A DNA stretch of 64,000 nucleotides from Misgurnus anguillicaudatus (taxonomy: Eukaryota > Chordata > Actinopteri > Cypriniformes > Cobitidae). The translations under genes and the position numbers were made by a program. The stretch is taken from NCBI RefSeq assembly GCF_027580225.2, contig NC_073354.2:22341001-22405000 (forward strand), in the 5' to 3' direction. Positions 1 to 13,244 of this stretch are shown in pieces. Positions within the stretch are counted from its first letter, which is position 1. Every line of letters begins with the position of its first letter. The notes beneath the pieces were generated by a model. That model had not been told where the DNA came from. It saw only the letters and a program-made list of their open reading frames with translations, and did not search any database.

Positions 1-2089
<2,089 letters not shown>

Positions 2090-2785
2090 GTTTGTGTGAA
2101 ACACATACAGAAAGAGAGGTTCACAGGCAGCTAGTATCATGCCTTCGCTATACTTTGAATTTAAAACTTTAATTACTCTGCAGTATAGGCATCTGTTACA
2201 AAAAATAGCTTCTTGCAAAAGCATGCCTGACTGACCTTCATCTACAGTTAAAATTAATACAAAACCAGGGCTCGCAAAATCCAAGGTTTTTGGTTAGCCA
2301 GAAATGTTTTATTTACAAATAAACATTCCCCTAATGTTATTTTTAGGTTATTTTAACGTTCCCCTAACGTAAGAATAATTGAATTGTTATATTACTGAAA
2401 TATTATATGAATGTATTATAACACATGTTATTTTTTATAAAAAAATACCTCAACACATCACACATTGTATTTAGATAATGACTGACAAGAGGACGCCGAA
2501 ATACATACAATATCATTACATAACTAAATCTGAGACTAAGCAAAAACATTAAAATAATATTTCCTCCCCAAGATAGCCCGACGGGCAGGGCGGAGATACA
2601 TTTTGGTAGCCCGACAGGACTTCACAATAGCCCCTGGCTCCAACACAAATCGCAAAAAACAGGCCTGATTATGCTTTTTATTGTTTTGACCCAGGTAGCC
2701 TTAATGAATAAGATTGTAACAACAGAAATTTCTAGCCTACCTCATAAATTTCAGATATTGTTAAAGACAGGTGCTTTGTTTAGTA

Positions 2786-4545
2786 GGAGTGTAACAATGG
2801 AGCGATACATCGATTTTATTTCTAACGATCCGATGCATCGATGCCACACATAAAAAAATTCGATTTGAGGTATACCTTGTATTTTGAGGAATACCCTTTC
2901 CATGTTCTCATTCCTTGACGTAACGTCTATCTAAGTATTTCCGCCAAAGTGCGTTTTTTTTTTCATCTGCTAGTAGCATCAGCAAGTGAATGAGATTCAG
3001 CAACAAAGCGGTTGTAGCAGCGAAAACATAGCAAAAGTGACAGAAGACGAGCGTGTGTTTAGCACTGCAGGTGATATTGTCAATGCAAAACGCAGTGTCC
3101 TCTCTCATATGTTGATCAGTTGATTTTTTTAAAAGGAAAATTTCTCAAAAGAGATCACTGCAGCACTTGTTTGACTGTTAAACCCAGTATCACGAAATTG
3201 CGTGACTATTTCACGCATGGACCAGCGTGAAAATGTCACGCTTTGCCGCGTTTGAGCGTGAGCATGTCACGCTTTCTGTTTGTGTCACTGTCACGTATTG
3301 GTTACTCAACTTTTTTGTCCTAATTTCTTACCATTGTCGCTTTGGTTTAGGGTTAGATTTACATAAAATGACATCCTTACCTTAACAAACTCTAACCCCA
3401 ACGTCAGGTGACATCTGGTTAAAGTTTATAAAAAATAAAAGAATAAGTCTTGTATCTTTTTTTTTTATGAACCAATACTTAAAGTGACAAATACTTAAAG
3501 TGACATATAACACAAGCACCAAATCTAACCCTAAACCGAAGCGAAAATGGTTTGAAAATAGGACAAAAAAGTTGAGTAACCAATACGTGACAGTGACACA
3601 AACAGAAAAGCGTGACATGCTCACACTCAAACGCGGCAAAGCGTGACATTTTCACGCTGGTCCATGCGTGAAATAGTCACGTAATTTTGTGATATAGGGT
3701 TGGACTGTTAGATCTGTTAGATGTTGTGTGACAGATCAAATGCTTTAGTTTAAGAGCTTTATTTTTTATATTAATTTATTTTCATTTTTTTTTCTAAAAC
3801 TACCTCAGTCATTGTCACTATGCACATTTTGGCACAACATACTGAAAGACTGTTGCCATCATAAGCTTTATTTTATGTGACATTTTCAATTTTCCGATTA
3901 ATCTGTGTTTTTTACGTGGTCGATTCAAAATTGATTCTCAAAGGCCACTAATCAATTTTTTCCCAAAATTTATTTCCGCAAACATTGAACGTAAGATTAA
4001 CATTAATCTAATTACTAGTCTTCTCCATTAGATGTCTCCCTCTTTTTTGCCCTGCGCGATGTTACCAAGAAGCAAGAGGAGCGAGAGGCGAGCCTGTCAG
4101 TCATTAATTCATTCAGTCTATTTTCTAATGTATTCTAAAATAATATAATATAATATTCTATATAATCTATATTCATTGTGTTGAATCGAGAATCGAGTAT
4201 AAAAACCGAAATCGAAAATCGGATGAAGAATCGAAATAAAAAAATCAATTTGGTAGCCTCGAATCGAATCGAATCGATCTGGAACATCTGAATCGATACC
4301 AGCCCTAGTTAGTATGTTATTTTAAATGGGACACAGAGATTGTGCCATTTTCAAGATATAGATAAATTAACCGAATTATCTATAATATATAATAGATAAA
4401 TTAACCGAATAGAATGGAAATCGCATCGAAGAAATGTTTGATGTATCGGCAAAATTTTTTTTTTATAATAATTGCATTGCTGGTGGAGAAACTAAAAAAA
4501 AATACTGTATCGCATCGTAATGAACTGTCCAATTTACACCCCTCG
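2786..4545. repeat. Composite of decayed DNA transposons (hAT-like ends)
   Basis: The left side begins TAGGAGTGTAACAATGG and the right side ends with an imperfect reverse complement (CCAATTTACACCCCT). Inside are ATCGAT-rich stretches typical of non-autonomous hAT repeats, including a right-end sequence near 4,200-4,310 (repeated GAATC units ending in ACCAGCCCTAG). A separate hairpin element (3,181-3,700) sits in the middle. No target-site duplication could be matched, so the boundaries are approximate. Confidence 0.5.
3181..3700. repeat. Long foldback (palindromic) MITE
   Basis: A roughly 520-bp inverted repeat. About 200 bp at the left (TATCACGAAATTGCGTGAC onward) reappears as the near-perfect reverse complement at the right, ending in GTCACGTAATTTTGTGATA. 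The arms carry many small CACGC/GCGTG palindromes and continue inward through a TTTAGGGTTAGATTT stretch, leaving a spacer of about 100-150 bp. Confidence 0.85.
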
Positions 4546-5947
4546 TAAAGTCATTAATAAAAAAATAATAATAATCAAACTATGAGCAATAGCACAAATA
4601 AATACAGAATAAAAAACAGTGGGCACTATGAGATAATTTTGTGTAAATATGTCCGCTCAAGTGCAAGAAAACGTGAATGTCAACTGCCCCGAGCATCGCT
4701 CACGCTGGCCCCGGGCCATTTGGCTCATTATTGTCGGTCCCTGCAAAGTCTCCCAGTAGACAGAGATATTGGTGCATATGCATAAAATACTTATAGTTTG
4801 GGATTGGTCAAAGCAAAAGATCTGCACTCCAACCTTTACCCCAACATGTAGTGGTAAATAAGCAAAACTATGACATTTCTGAATTCAGAAAGGCTTTTTC
4901 TCTGGGCTCTTTCTCTGAACAATGCTTGTACAACCTTTGGCTAAACTGTCAGCTCTAGGGCCTCCTTAAAAAACAATTGGTGCCAGGAGCTCTTATGCAT
5001 ATCAAACAAGCAAAAAGTAAGTAGCCAGATATGTGGTGACGTTTAGAGACAATGTTCAGCTAATTACTTGTGGATTTTATAGCAGCTAATGAGCACCCCT
5101 ATATACAACTCTGATGTAATCCTGTCAATGAATTATACACTAAACATGCTTTACAAATGCTAGTGCCGTAAACACCTCCGCAAACACACACTTCGGTCCG
5201 AGCAGTTGTGCTGTCATTCAGCGCAGATGGCTTGTATCCCTTTGGGACCAACCAATGTTAGAGGGCACAACGAGAGCAGAGACATCAGTCTCTGTTTAAT
5301 TAATCTGACGGAAACTCACTGAGCTAAACCCGCCACACGAAGCTCACAGAAGACAGGCCATCACTCATCAAAGCGCAAAATCGATTAACGTACCACGGGT
5401 CTCATCTCCTGCCCAATGCTCAGTGGTTTAACTCTTTTACCTAGGAGCCTCTCATTACTCATAGTCTCTGGAGCAATCAACACTTAGTACAGTTTCTGCG
5501 ATGGTAAAACAGTGACAGGAGATAAGCACCAAAAACTTTAAAATATCCCCTGTCTCCACCTCAATTGCTGATCACAGATACACACACCCTGGAAGCTGTC
5601 AAAACAATCTGGAGGGCTGCAAATATACTGCATTAGTGTAAATTTAAGGTTGTCTCTGTATTTTATTCTTATATAGAAGCACCAGAGAAAAAAATTGATT
5701 CCCAAAAGGGAAAGATTAACTGAACATAAATATAGACATGTAATGAAATGCTTTATCTATACTACAGTATTATATATATAATGTTATTGAGTGTGTATAT
5801 AGGCTCTGCTATTTAACCAACAATAAACTGATAAGCAATGTAACACACCCTAATGCCCAATATTATAATATATTGATAGACCAATTTGATTAACTCATTT
5901 AGTAGACACTTTTATCCAAAGTGACGTACAACATTACTAACATTTTG
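4546..5947. other. ryr3 intron 1, mostly unique sequence
   Basis: No coding exon. From about 4,850 to 5,640 the sequence looks non-repetitive and more balanced in composition, with TAATTA/TAATGA-type homeodomain core sites near 5,060-5,095, so it is a candidate conserved noncoding segment. The end (about 5,890-5,935) resembles a SINE tail (TTTTATCCAAAGTGACGTAC). Confidence 0.35.
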
Positions 5948-6803
5948 TTAAAGGATTAGTCAATTTTCTTTTTAAAAAATCCAGATAATTGACTCATCAT
6001 CATGTCATCCAAAATGTTGATGCCTTTCTTTGTTCAGTCGAGAAGAAATTATGTTTTTTGAAGAAATTTTTCTAATTTTAATGGACTTTAATGGACCCCA
6101 ATACTTAACAGTTTTAATGCAGTTTCAAATTGCTGTTTCAAAGGACCCTAAACGATCTCAAACGAGGCATAAGGGTCTTATCTAGCAAGAAAAATAGAAA
6201 ATGTGCACTTTAAAACCACGGCTTCTCTTCTTCCTCCGGCTGTGTGACGCGCCAGCGCGACCTCGCGTAGTTGTGTAATGACATCGAAAGGTCACGTGTT
6301 ACATATATGAAACGCACATTTGCGGACCATTTTAAACAATAAACTGACACAAAGACATTAATTAGTATCATTCGACATACAACAACGTCTGAACGGTCCA
6401 CTTTCTGCACACTTGTAAACACTGGGGCGTAGTTTCGCATATGTCATTCGTGACCTCTTGACGTGAGGTTGTGCTGGCGCGTCACATGACCGGAGATAGA
6501 GGAGAAGTTGTGGTTTAAAAGTGCATATTTTTTATTTTTCTTGCCAAAAATGACAATCGTTTCGCTAAATAAGACCCTTATTTGAGATCGTTTACAGTCC
6601 TTTGAAACTGCAATTTTAAACTGCATTAAAACTGTTACGTGTTGGGGTCTATTAAAGTCCATTAAAATGAGAAAAATTTTGGAATGTTTTCCTCAAAAAA
6701 CATAATTTTTTCTCGACTGAACAAAGAAAGACATCAACATTTTGGATGACATGGTGGTTAGTAAATTATCTGGATTTTTTAAGAAAATTGACTAATCCTT
6801 TAA
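5948..6803. repeat. Foldback element, TTAAAGG termini (copy 1)
   Basis: It begins TTAAAGGATTAGTCAATTTT and ends with the reverse complement (AAAATTGACTAATCCTTTAA), flanked by TTAA on both sides. The inverted arms extend several hundred bases. A related element lies at 8,318-9,448. No transposase frame is present, so it is a non-autonomous DNA transposon. Confidence 0.85.
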
Positions 6804-8317
6804 CAGCAAAGCTGATGGATGGGGTGAAATATGGGTATTGTCTATAATCTGCTGGCCAGTTTGACAATAATCTACCTTGATAGTTGTGTTAGTTTCAACA
6901 GCACTGTCAATACATAATGCACAACTTTTGTTAAATTATTTATATATGCAGACAAATATATTCCTCAATTAATAGAATTAAACGCTATTAGCATTTCTCA
7001 TAAAATTGACAACTATTTGCTGTAATCACACCACTGTAAACTCATTGACCTCTTTATCTTGCTGTATTATATATGTGCTGAATGTATGTTCAAACAGATC
7101 TATACAAAAACATTTATATTATTACTACTACATAGATCAAAATAAATACACATTTACAACTGCTAAATACAGTAGAGTAGAGTCACTTTGTCTGCCCTTG
7201 TCATGCATGGATGACCTATATCTGCACAGTAAAATTTCTGCAGAGCAGCATTATGGCAGGGCTTCAGTTCCTCTGTATGAAATTCAAGATACATGAAGAG
7301 CATATAGCTCCTACTAGCATGTGTTATGGTTCAGTACAGCTAAAAACCAGCTCATACAGTAGTATGTAAAGAAGGAAACTTTTTTCTGTTTTAATGAATA
7401 TAGCTAATGAAAATATCATTGCACTTTCATATTTTACATTGAAACTTGCTATAGTGCTTTAATTCACACACACTCACAGCAGAGATGTCTTTATTAAATC
7501 CAATGATGAATAAGATAAGGATGTGATATACAAATCCAGGTTTACAGAACAGCTAATCTCTTATTTTTTTAATATCTTAGCACGCTGTTGTAGTTGTTGA
7601 CTTTAAAATATGATACTGTGCAAATAAAAATGGTGTTGAAACATCAGTGGTCTGGCTCGTTAAACTAGCTGATGCAATGACCTATGGAGCTGCTGCTTGA
7701 GAACGGTGTATGGGCGGTGGAAGTATTAGCTTTTAAGAGGCTAATTTTAAACCCTGGAATGCAGAAGGCTTCCAGAACAACATAAACTCCAAATAAGCTC
7801 AGTGCTACTATACTAGCGACCCTACATCTGGATTTAAATAAATGTGGCTAAACAACACCTAAACCATCCTCTGAAACCTGTTAAATTTTGTCGGTTTTGC
7901 TACGGTTACCTGTATCTTTTCCCACTGAGCAATTACACTCCACTTATTTTTTAAATCATAATGGAATTTGAAGCTTCCCATAATTGATGTCCTATAAATA
8001 TATTTCACTCAAATTCACTAAAATAAATGTTTTACCTGCACTTGCATGTTAAATGAAGAGTAAAAATGATAAACCAGCACTCTGTATTTTGGTGTGCAGT
8101 GAGCAGCCGCCCAACAGCAAGGACTGAATTAGGGCACCTTTCTCAAAGGTCCAGAAGGTGCAGTGGAGTCTGCTGGGCACTGCTATAACCTTCACTGCCA
8201 GAGTTCTCAAGCTAACACTTTAACAGCGAATCGACACACCTGTCACACACCTGCCTCATGTAAGATGCAATAACAGATCACAAATTTTTAACTGTTGATT
8301 AACAATTCATCAAGAGC
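6804..8317. other. ryr3 intron 1, no features seen
   Basis: AT-rich intronic DNA without recognised repeats, splice-bounded exons or RNA genes. Confidence 0.5.
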
Positions 8318-9448
8318 TTAAAGGAATATTCCATTTTCTTAAAAGAAAAATCCAGATAATTTACTCACCACCATGTCATCCAAAATGTTGATGTCTTTCT
8401 TTGTTCAGTCCAGAAGAAATTATGTTTTTTGAAGAAAACATTGCAGAATTTTTCTAATTTTAATGGACATTAATAGAACCCAACATTTAATACTTAACTC
8501 AACACTTAACAGTTTTTTTCAACAGAGTTTCAAAGGACTATAAACAATCCCAAACGAGTCATAAGGGTCTTTTAAACCACAACTTTTCGTCAAGGTCCAG
8601 TCCAGCGCGACCTAACGTAAATGCGTAGTGACGTAGGGAGGTCACGTGTTACATATATAAAACGCACATTTGTGGACCATTTTAAACAATAAACTGCCAC
8701 AAAGACATTAATTAGTATCAGTTGACATACAACAACGTAGGAACGCTCCTCTTTCAAGACGCTTGTAAACACTGGGGTGGAGTTTCGCGTTCGTCCTCTG
8801 TGACCTCTTGCCGTCATGACGTATTGCTGTGACGTAGTGGGGTCAGCTGGCGCATCACGACCGGATCTACACGACGAAAAGTTGTGCTTTAAAAGTGTAT
8901 ATTTGTTATTTTTATTGTCAAAAATGACAATCGTTTCGCTAGATAAGACCCTTATGCCTCGTTTGGGATCGTTTATAGTCCTTTGAAAAACTCCGTTGAA
9001 AAAAAACTGTTAAGTGTTGAGTTAAGTATTAAATGTTGGGTTCTATTAAAGTCCATTAAAATGAGAAAAATTCTGCAATGTTTTCTTCAAAAAACATAAT
9101 TTCTTCTCGACTGAACAAAGAAAGACATCAACATTTTGGATGACATGGTGGTGAGTAAATTATCTGGATTTTTCTTTTAACGATTTCGCTAGATAAGACC
9201 CTTATGCCTCGTTTGGAATCGTTTAGAGTCCTTTGAAACTCCGTTGAAACTGCAATTTTAAACTGCATTAAAACTGTTACGTGTTGGTGTCCATCAAAGT
9301 CCATTAAAATGAGAAAAATCCTAGAATGTTTTCCTCAAAAAACATAACCTCTTCTCGACTGAACAAAGAAAGACACCACCAGTCTGGACGACATGGTGGT
9401 GAGCAAATTATCCGGATTTTTTTTAAAGAAAATGTACTTATCCTTTAA
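8318..9448. repeat. Foldback element, TTAAAGG termini (copy 2, duplicated right arm)
   Basis: Related to 5,948-6,803. It begins TTAAAGGAATATTCC and ends ATCCTTTAA. The right arm occurs twice in tandem (about 8,935-9,178 and 9,180-9,448): both copies contain TTTCGCTAGATAAGACCC and end near TTATC(T/C)GGATTTTT. Only the second copy carries the terminal TTAA. Confidence 0.8.
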
Positions 9449-10757
9449 GTCTCCTGTGTCTCAGATATATCTCCTGAAAAAATTGTTACAGAAGAGATCT
9501 CAACAATGTCACAAACTGTGCTCAGATTTCACAGGCCATGAAAAGTCAATATTATTAAAGCTTTCAATATGAAATCAAATACTTCGCTTCAAATGTACTC
9601 AAATCCAGATGACTTTGTCTATAAAATTCATTTATGTCTCCATATTCTTAATGCATTTGTCAATTATCGTATTTGCTTTTGCTATATCTCATTTAGCAAT
9701 TTTAGGATAAACACCTGAGACTTAGATATTTTATAAATTAAACATAAAATCTCCATGAGCTGTGGAGGAGGTGGGTCTGATAACAGCTTATGTTACATAG
9801 AAACATGCACTTTCTGTAAAGCTGCTTTGAAAGGATAAGTATTCGACTGTAAAAAGCGCTATACAAACAAACGTGACCTGAACTATTATTGGATAATTGA
9901 AATAATCCACGTGCCATAAGGAAATCTAAAAGCTGTGTGCCAGTGCAGCACTCCAGTCAAGCAATATTATCAGAGCAATATCAAAAACTGTCATGATTAT
10001 AAATGATGATATAGAAAACAACATTTTAAAAAACATAAGCAGTAGCCTTTCCCTCTGAGGGTAACTCAAACCACAGTGAGCAATCCTATCATATCGTTTA
10101 CACAGGTAACAGCCATGCGCCACGGCATCACTGTAACCAATCTGCGTCGAACCACAGAAATAGAAAAGTCCTTAAGAAGGTGAGAGGATCGTATCAAATC
10201 GCCATCTGACAAGACATATGAACATACAAACAGGGCACTTCTACGTGGAAAAAACCCTCAGAATAATCCTGTAAAACGGTGCAGAGCGCAAACTGAGATT
10301 CATTTATTAATCGCGTGCTCTGTAACTCCCGCGTTGCGTTGTGTGAGTAATCACAAAAAAAAACATTTTTATTTATTTAAACAGACCTGCCCAGCAAACT
10401 CTCGTCAGGTTGAGAAACATAACTTGTCCTTCCTTGGCATAAAGTGACAGAAACATAATTTGTCTTTGCACCTGCAATCTTATCCACGAGCTTTAACTAC
10501 AGGTGCGTCGCGAGCGCAAACACGCACCTGAGGTAAGTTCCAAATAAGGTAATAATATTCTAATAGCGAAACATAACGTAAATATGTAAATAGCGTAAAT
10601 AATACAATGTTGCTTTACAACCGGCAAGCAAGGCAACGTTTATGATGTCTCAGCATTAGTCTTAATGGTAATTACCTCACGAATGCGCAAAAACAGACAG
10701 AGCAAAATTTAAGCGAGCTAATTACATTGGCAAAATAAATAAGGGTGCTTTACTTAC
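9449..10757. other. ryr3 intron 1, proximal part
   Basis: No coding exon is seen. Around 9,800-9,890 the sequence (AAAAAGCGCTATACAAA) resembles a fish retroelement tail. 10,140-10,757 appears unique and approaches the GC-rich exon 1 region. Confidence 0.4.
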
Positions 10758-10805
10758 AGTTCGTAAGAACTGAATTTCATCTTCCCCTTCACCACTTTCG
10801 GCCAT
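10758..10805 (-). CDS. ryr3: Ryanodine receptor (likely ryr3), coding exon 1, partial gene
   Basis: Read on the minus strand, an ATG opens 16 codons with acidic residues followed by the motif EIQFLRT, then a consensus donor (GTAAGTA). This short first coding exon ending in QFLRT is the hallmark N-terminus of the ryanodine receptors, the homotetrameric calcium-release channels of the sarco/endoplasmic reticulum. RYR1, RYR2 and RYR3 are almost identical here, so the paralogue is assigned from position: in mammals RYR3 lies head-to-head beside FMN1, as here. Exon 2 is not found between 1 and 10,757, so the first intron exceeds 10.7 kb and the rest of the gene lies to the left. Family assignment is strong; the ryr3 label is inference from synteny. 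Confidence 0.85.
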
Positions 10806-11989
10806 GGCTGTAGAAGAGCCCACCTAGACTCCGAAGCCACCACTGACAGCGAGCACCGGAGAGGCTGCCGATATTAGCATAGAGCTCCATCCAAAGCCAT
10901 ATAGGGGAGCGCGGGCAAGCCCACTGTTGCGCGCCTGTCACTCAGTGTCACAAGCGCGCTCACGCTCTTATTCCCTGTTCAGTGGAGCACCGCCGTGAGG
11001 ACGAGCTTATCTGCATCACCTTAAGAAATAAAGGGTTAAATTTATGTTTAAACAAGCATTCTACACTGCAGTTTTAAAAATAACTCACAACGTTTACATT
11101 TGAATTACAATTACAAAGAGAAATTACAATGTTTGAAAGGTTATTTGAGTTATACAAACTGAAAAATTAAATATTTTATTGTCTAAAGATGACCTAGAGG
11201 TGCAGAATAGAGCATGAAGAGACTACTGTTATTTCTAAATATAAGTATAGCCTTCTATAAAACAGATAAAATAATATAACTTTTAAAAATATACTTTTTA
11301 TACGTTTTATATGGACGATTTCTTTTATAATAATAACATTTGACCTGTCATAAAACAAGTGTCCTGATTTGGCTAAGGTTACATTTTGTGGTAGCAGCCC
11401 CATCTGGTGGCCAAATCTAAATAGCAGTCGTTTAATTTCATAATTTCTTCCAAAGAAGTGCCCATGTTGTGTGCCAACAGCCTGTCCAGGCACGGGTACG
11501 CTATTATGAGCATGAATTTACAAACACATGGATTGAATATGAAATATGTTTCCTCATTGGACCACATGGTTTTTGAACCTCTCTAAATTGTTGACTTCCT
11601 AACTTTATAACAAAATAAGTATTGTAATAAAAATTCTGCAGGGTTGCATCAATAACCATCCAATATATTTGGTTCTGAGAACATTTGTAAAATTTTACAC
11701 ATTTCATTTAGTGTTTTTTGAAGTAAATTATAGAACAAATAAAAAAGTTATTTCTTTGAAGTACAGAAAATACAGACAAGTTACTCCTAATCATTAATAA
11801 TCTGTGTTCCACCCAAAGGGGAGGGCAGCTCATGAGGGGGAAGGCTTTGAGTGGCTGTTGCTTTAAAGAGGTGGGACCATGAATGAGCATTAGGGTCCTG
11901 ACAAGACAAATGAGTTCAGAAATGATAAGCCATCTTAGATTCACTCACTGGAGAACCTGTTGTATCTGTTTATCAAAGCCAAAGTTGTA
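10806..11989. promoter_or_regulatory. Divergent ryr3 / fmn1 5' region
   Basis: About 1.2 kb separates the ryr3 start codon (minus) from the fmn1 start codon (plus). The part nearest ryr3 (about 10,800-11,000) is clearly richer in G+C than its surroundings, as expected of a promoter and 5' UTR; the rest is AT-rich. No TATA box can be assigned with confidence. It probably holds the ryr3 promoter, and possibly that of the longer fmn1 transcript, but start sites are not visible from sequence. Confidence 0.45.
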
Positions 11990-13244
11990 ATGGGAAATCA
12001 ACAGGGGAACAAGATTTCAGATTTTCTTGACGAATGGAAATTGGAGAGTGATCATCAGAGTGGAAAGGGTCTGTGCTGCTATAGCAGGTTGGAGCACAAT
12101 CTTACAATTTCTCAGAAAAGCCTCAGAACTGCATCCAAAGGGCGAAAAGTAAAGAAACTGTGGATGATGAGTTACCTGGATGAGGAGGAGAGGCTCCATG
12201 TGAACAAAACTAAACCAATCCATCAAAAAGATTCAAAAAGTCACAAGGGACAATGGAAGCACGGATGCCCTGAAACACAGGCTGGATTGGAAACGTCACG
12301 CTCTGTTCGAATGATTTACGAACAAATGGATTTCACACCAAGTGAAAATTACATAACTGTCAGGGATTCATGGAATTCAGAGGAAGATCAAGACCTATCA
12401 AGTCAGCTCTCGGAGTATGACAATGGATTTGATCATAGAGATGCTGGAGTCCATTTACATGGAGCACAATATGATCTACAGGACTTGGTAAAAGCCACTA
12501 AACATTGCAATCAAGAAAAGCCAGAAATAGGAAATGTGCCTCGATCGTACCAGTGTGGGCTCAACCATATGGAATACCAGGAAGCTAGATCAAGAGTAAG
12601 AGACAAGATAGCTGAAGTGGAGGACATAATCCACCAAGTTAACTGTGCTAGTTCTGACTGTTTGGGAAATAACACCCAATCACCACTTTGTGACTTTAGT
12701 GGGTTTTTGCATGAAGACAATTACTTTTCAACTCAGGACATAGAGCATACGCAGGGTAAAGTTTTCCCCTTTGAGTTTTGTGCATTGAATGAAGAACTTA
12801 ACCAAAATGTGCATAGAGCACAAGAAGAGAGTTGCCTATTTCAGAAATACATTGAGTATACGAGTGGCTATTGTCCTGTATCATGTGACAAAAACTTAGA
12901 AGCCTGGTCACAACCTCCATACGAAAGCACACAAGAACTTTCCTACATGTCTGACCATCACCAGAAAGCAGCCTTTTTAACCAGCCAAACAAACCTAAAA
13001 TCAAGGGATGTTGACTGTACATTTCCACAAAGATCTATAAGTGCTGTGTCTCCACCATTATGCCATTCATCATCCACCTCCAGGCCACTGCCGCAGGACA
13101 GTATTCGGCTGTTGCCTGAAGAGGAAGCAGAGGACTACAGGACAACACAAGAGGGGAAATATCTTCTTAGCACCAAAGATAAGACCACCAGTAATGGAGC
13201 TTTATCAGTTCTCAGTGAGCAGAGATTCAGCTGGAACCCTGAAG
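11990..13244 (+). CDS. fmn1: fmn1 exon 1 (N-terminal isoform exon)
   Basis: The start was chosen at MGNQQGNK, which resembles the MGNQEGK start of mammalian formin-1 exons and leaves a Gly at position 2 (possible N-myristoylation). An open frame begins 30 nt upstream but without this similarity. The 418 codons are Ser/Asp/Glu/Gln-rich and low in hydrophobics, so probably disordered. The donor follows CCTGAAG (GTGTGT) in phase 1. No known domain is recognised in it. Confidence 0.8.
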
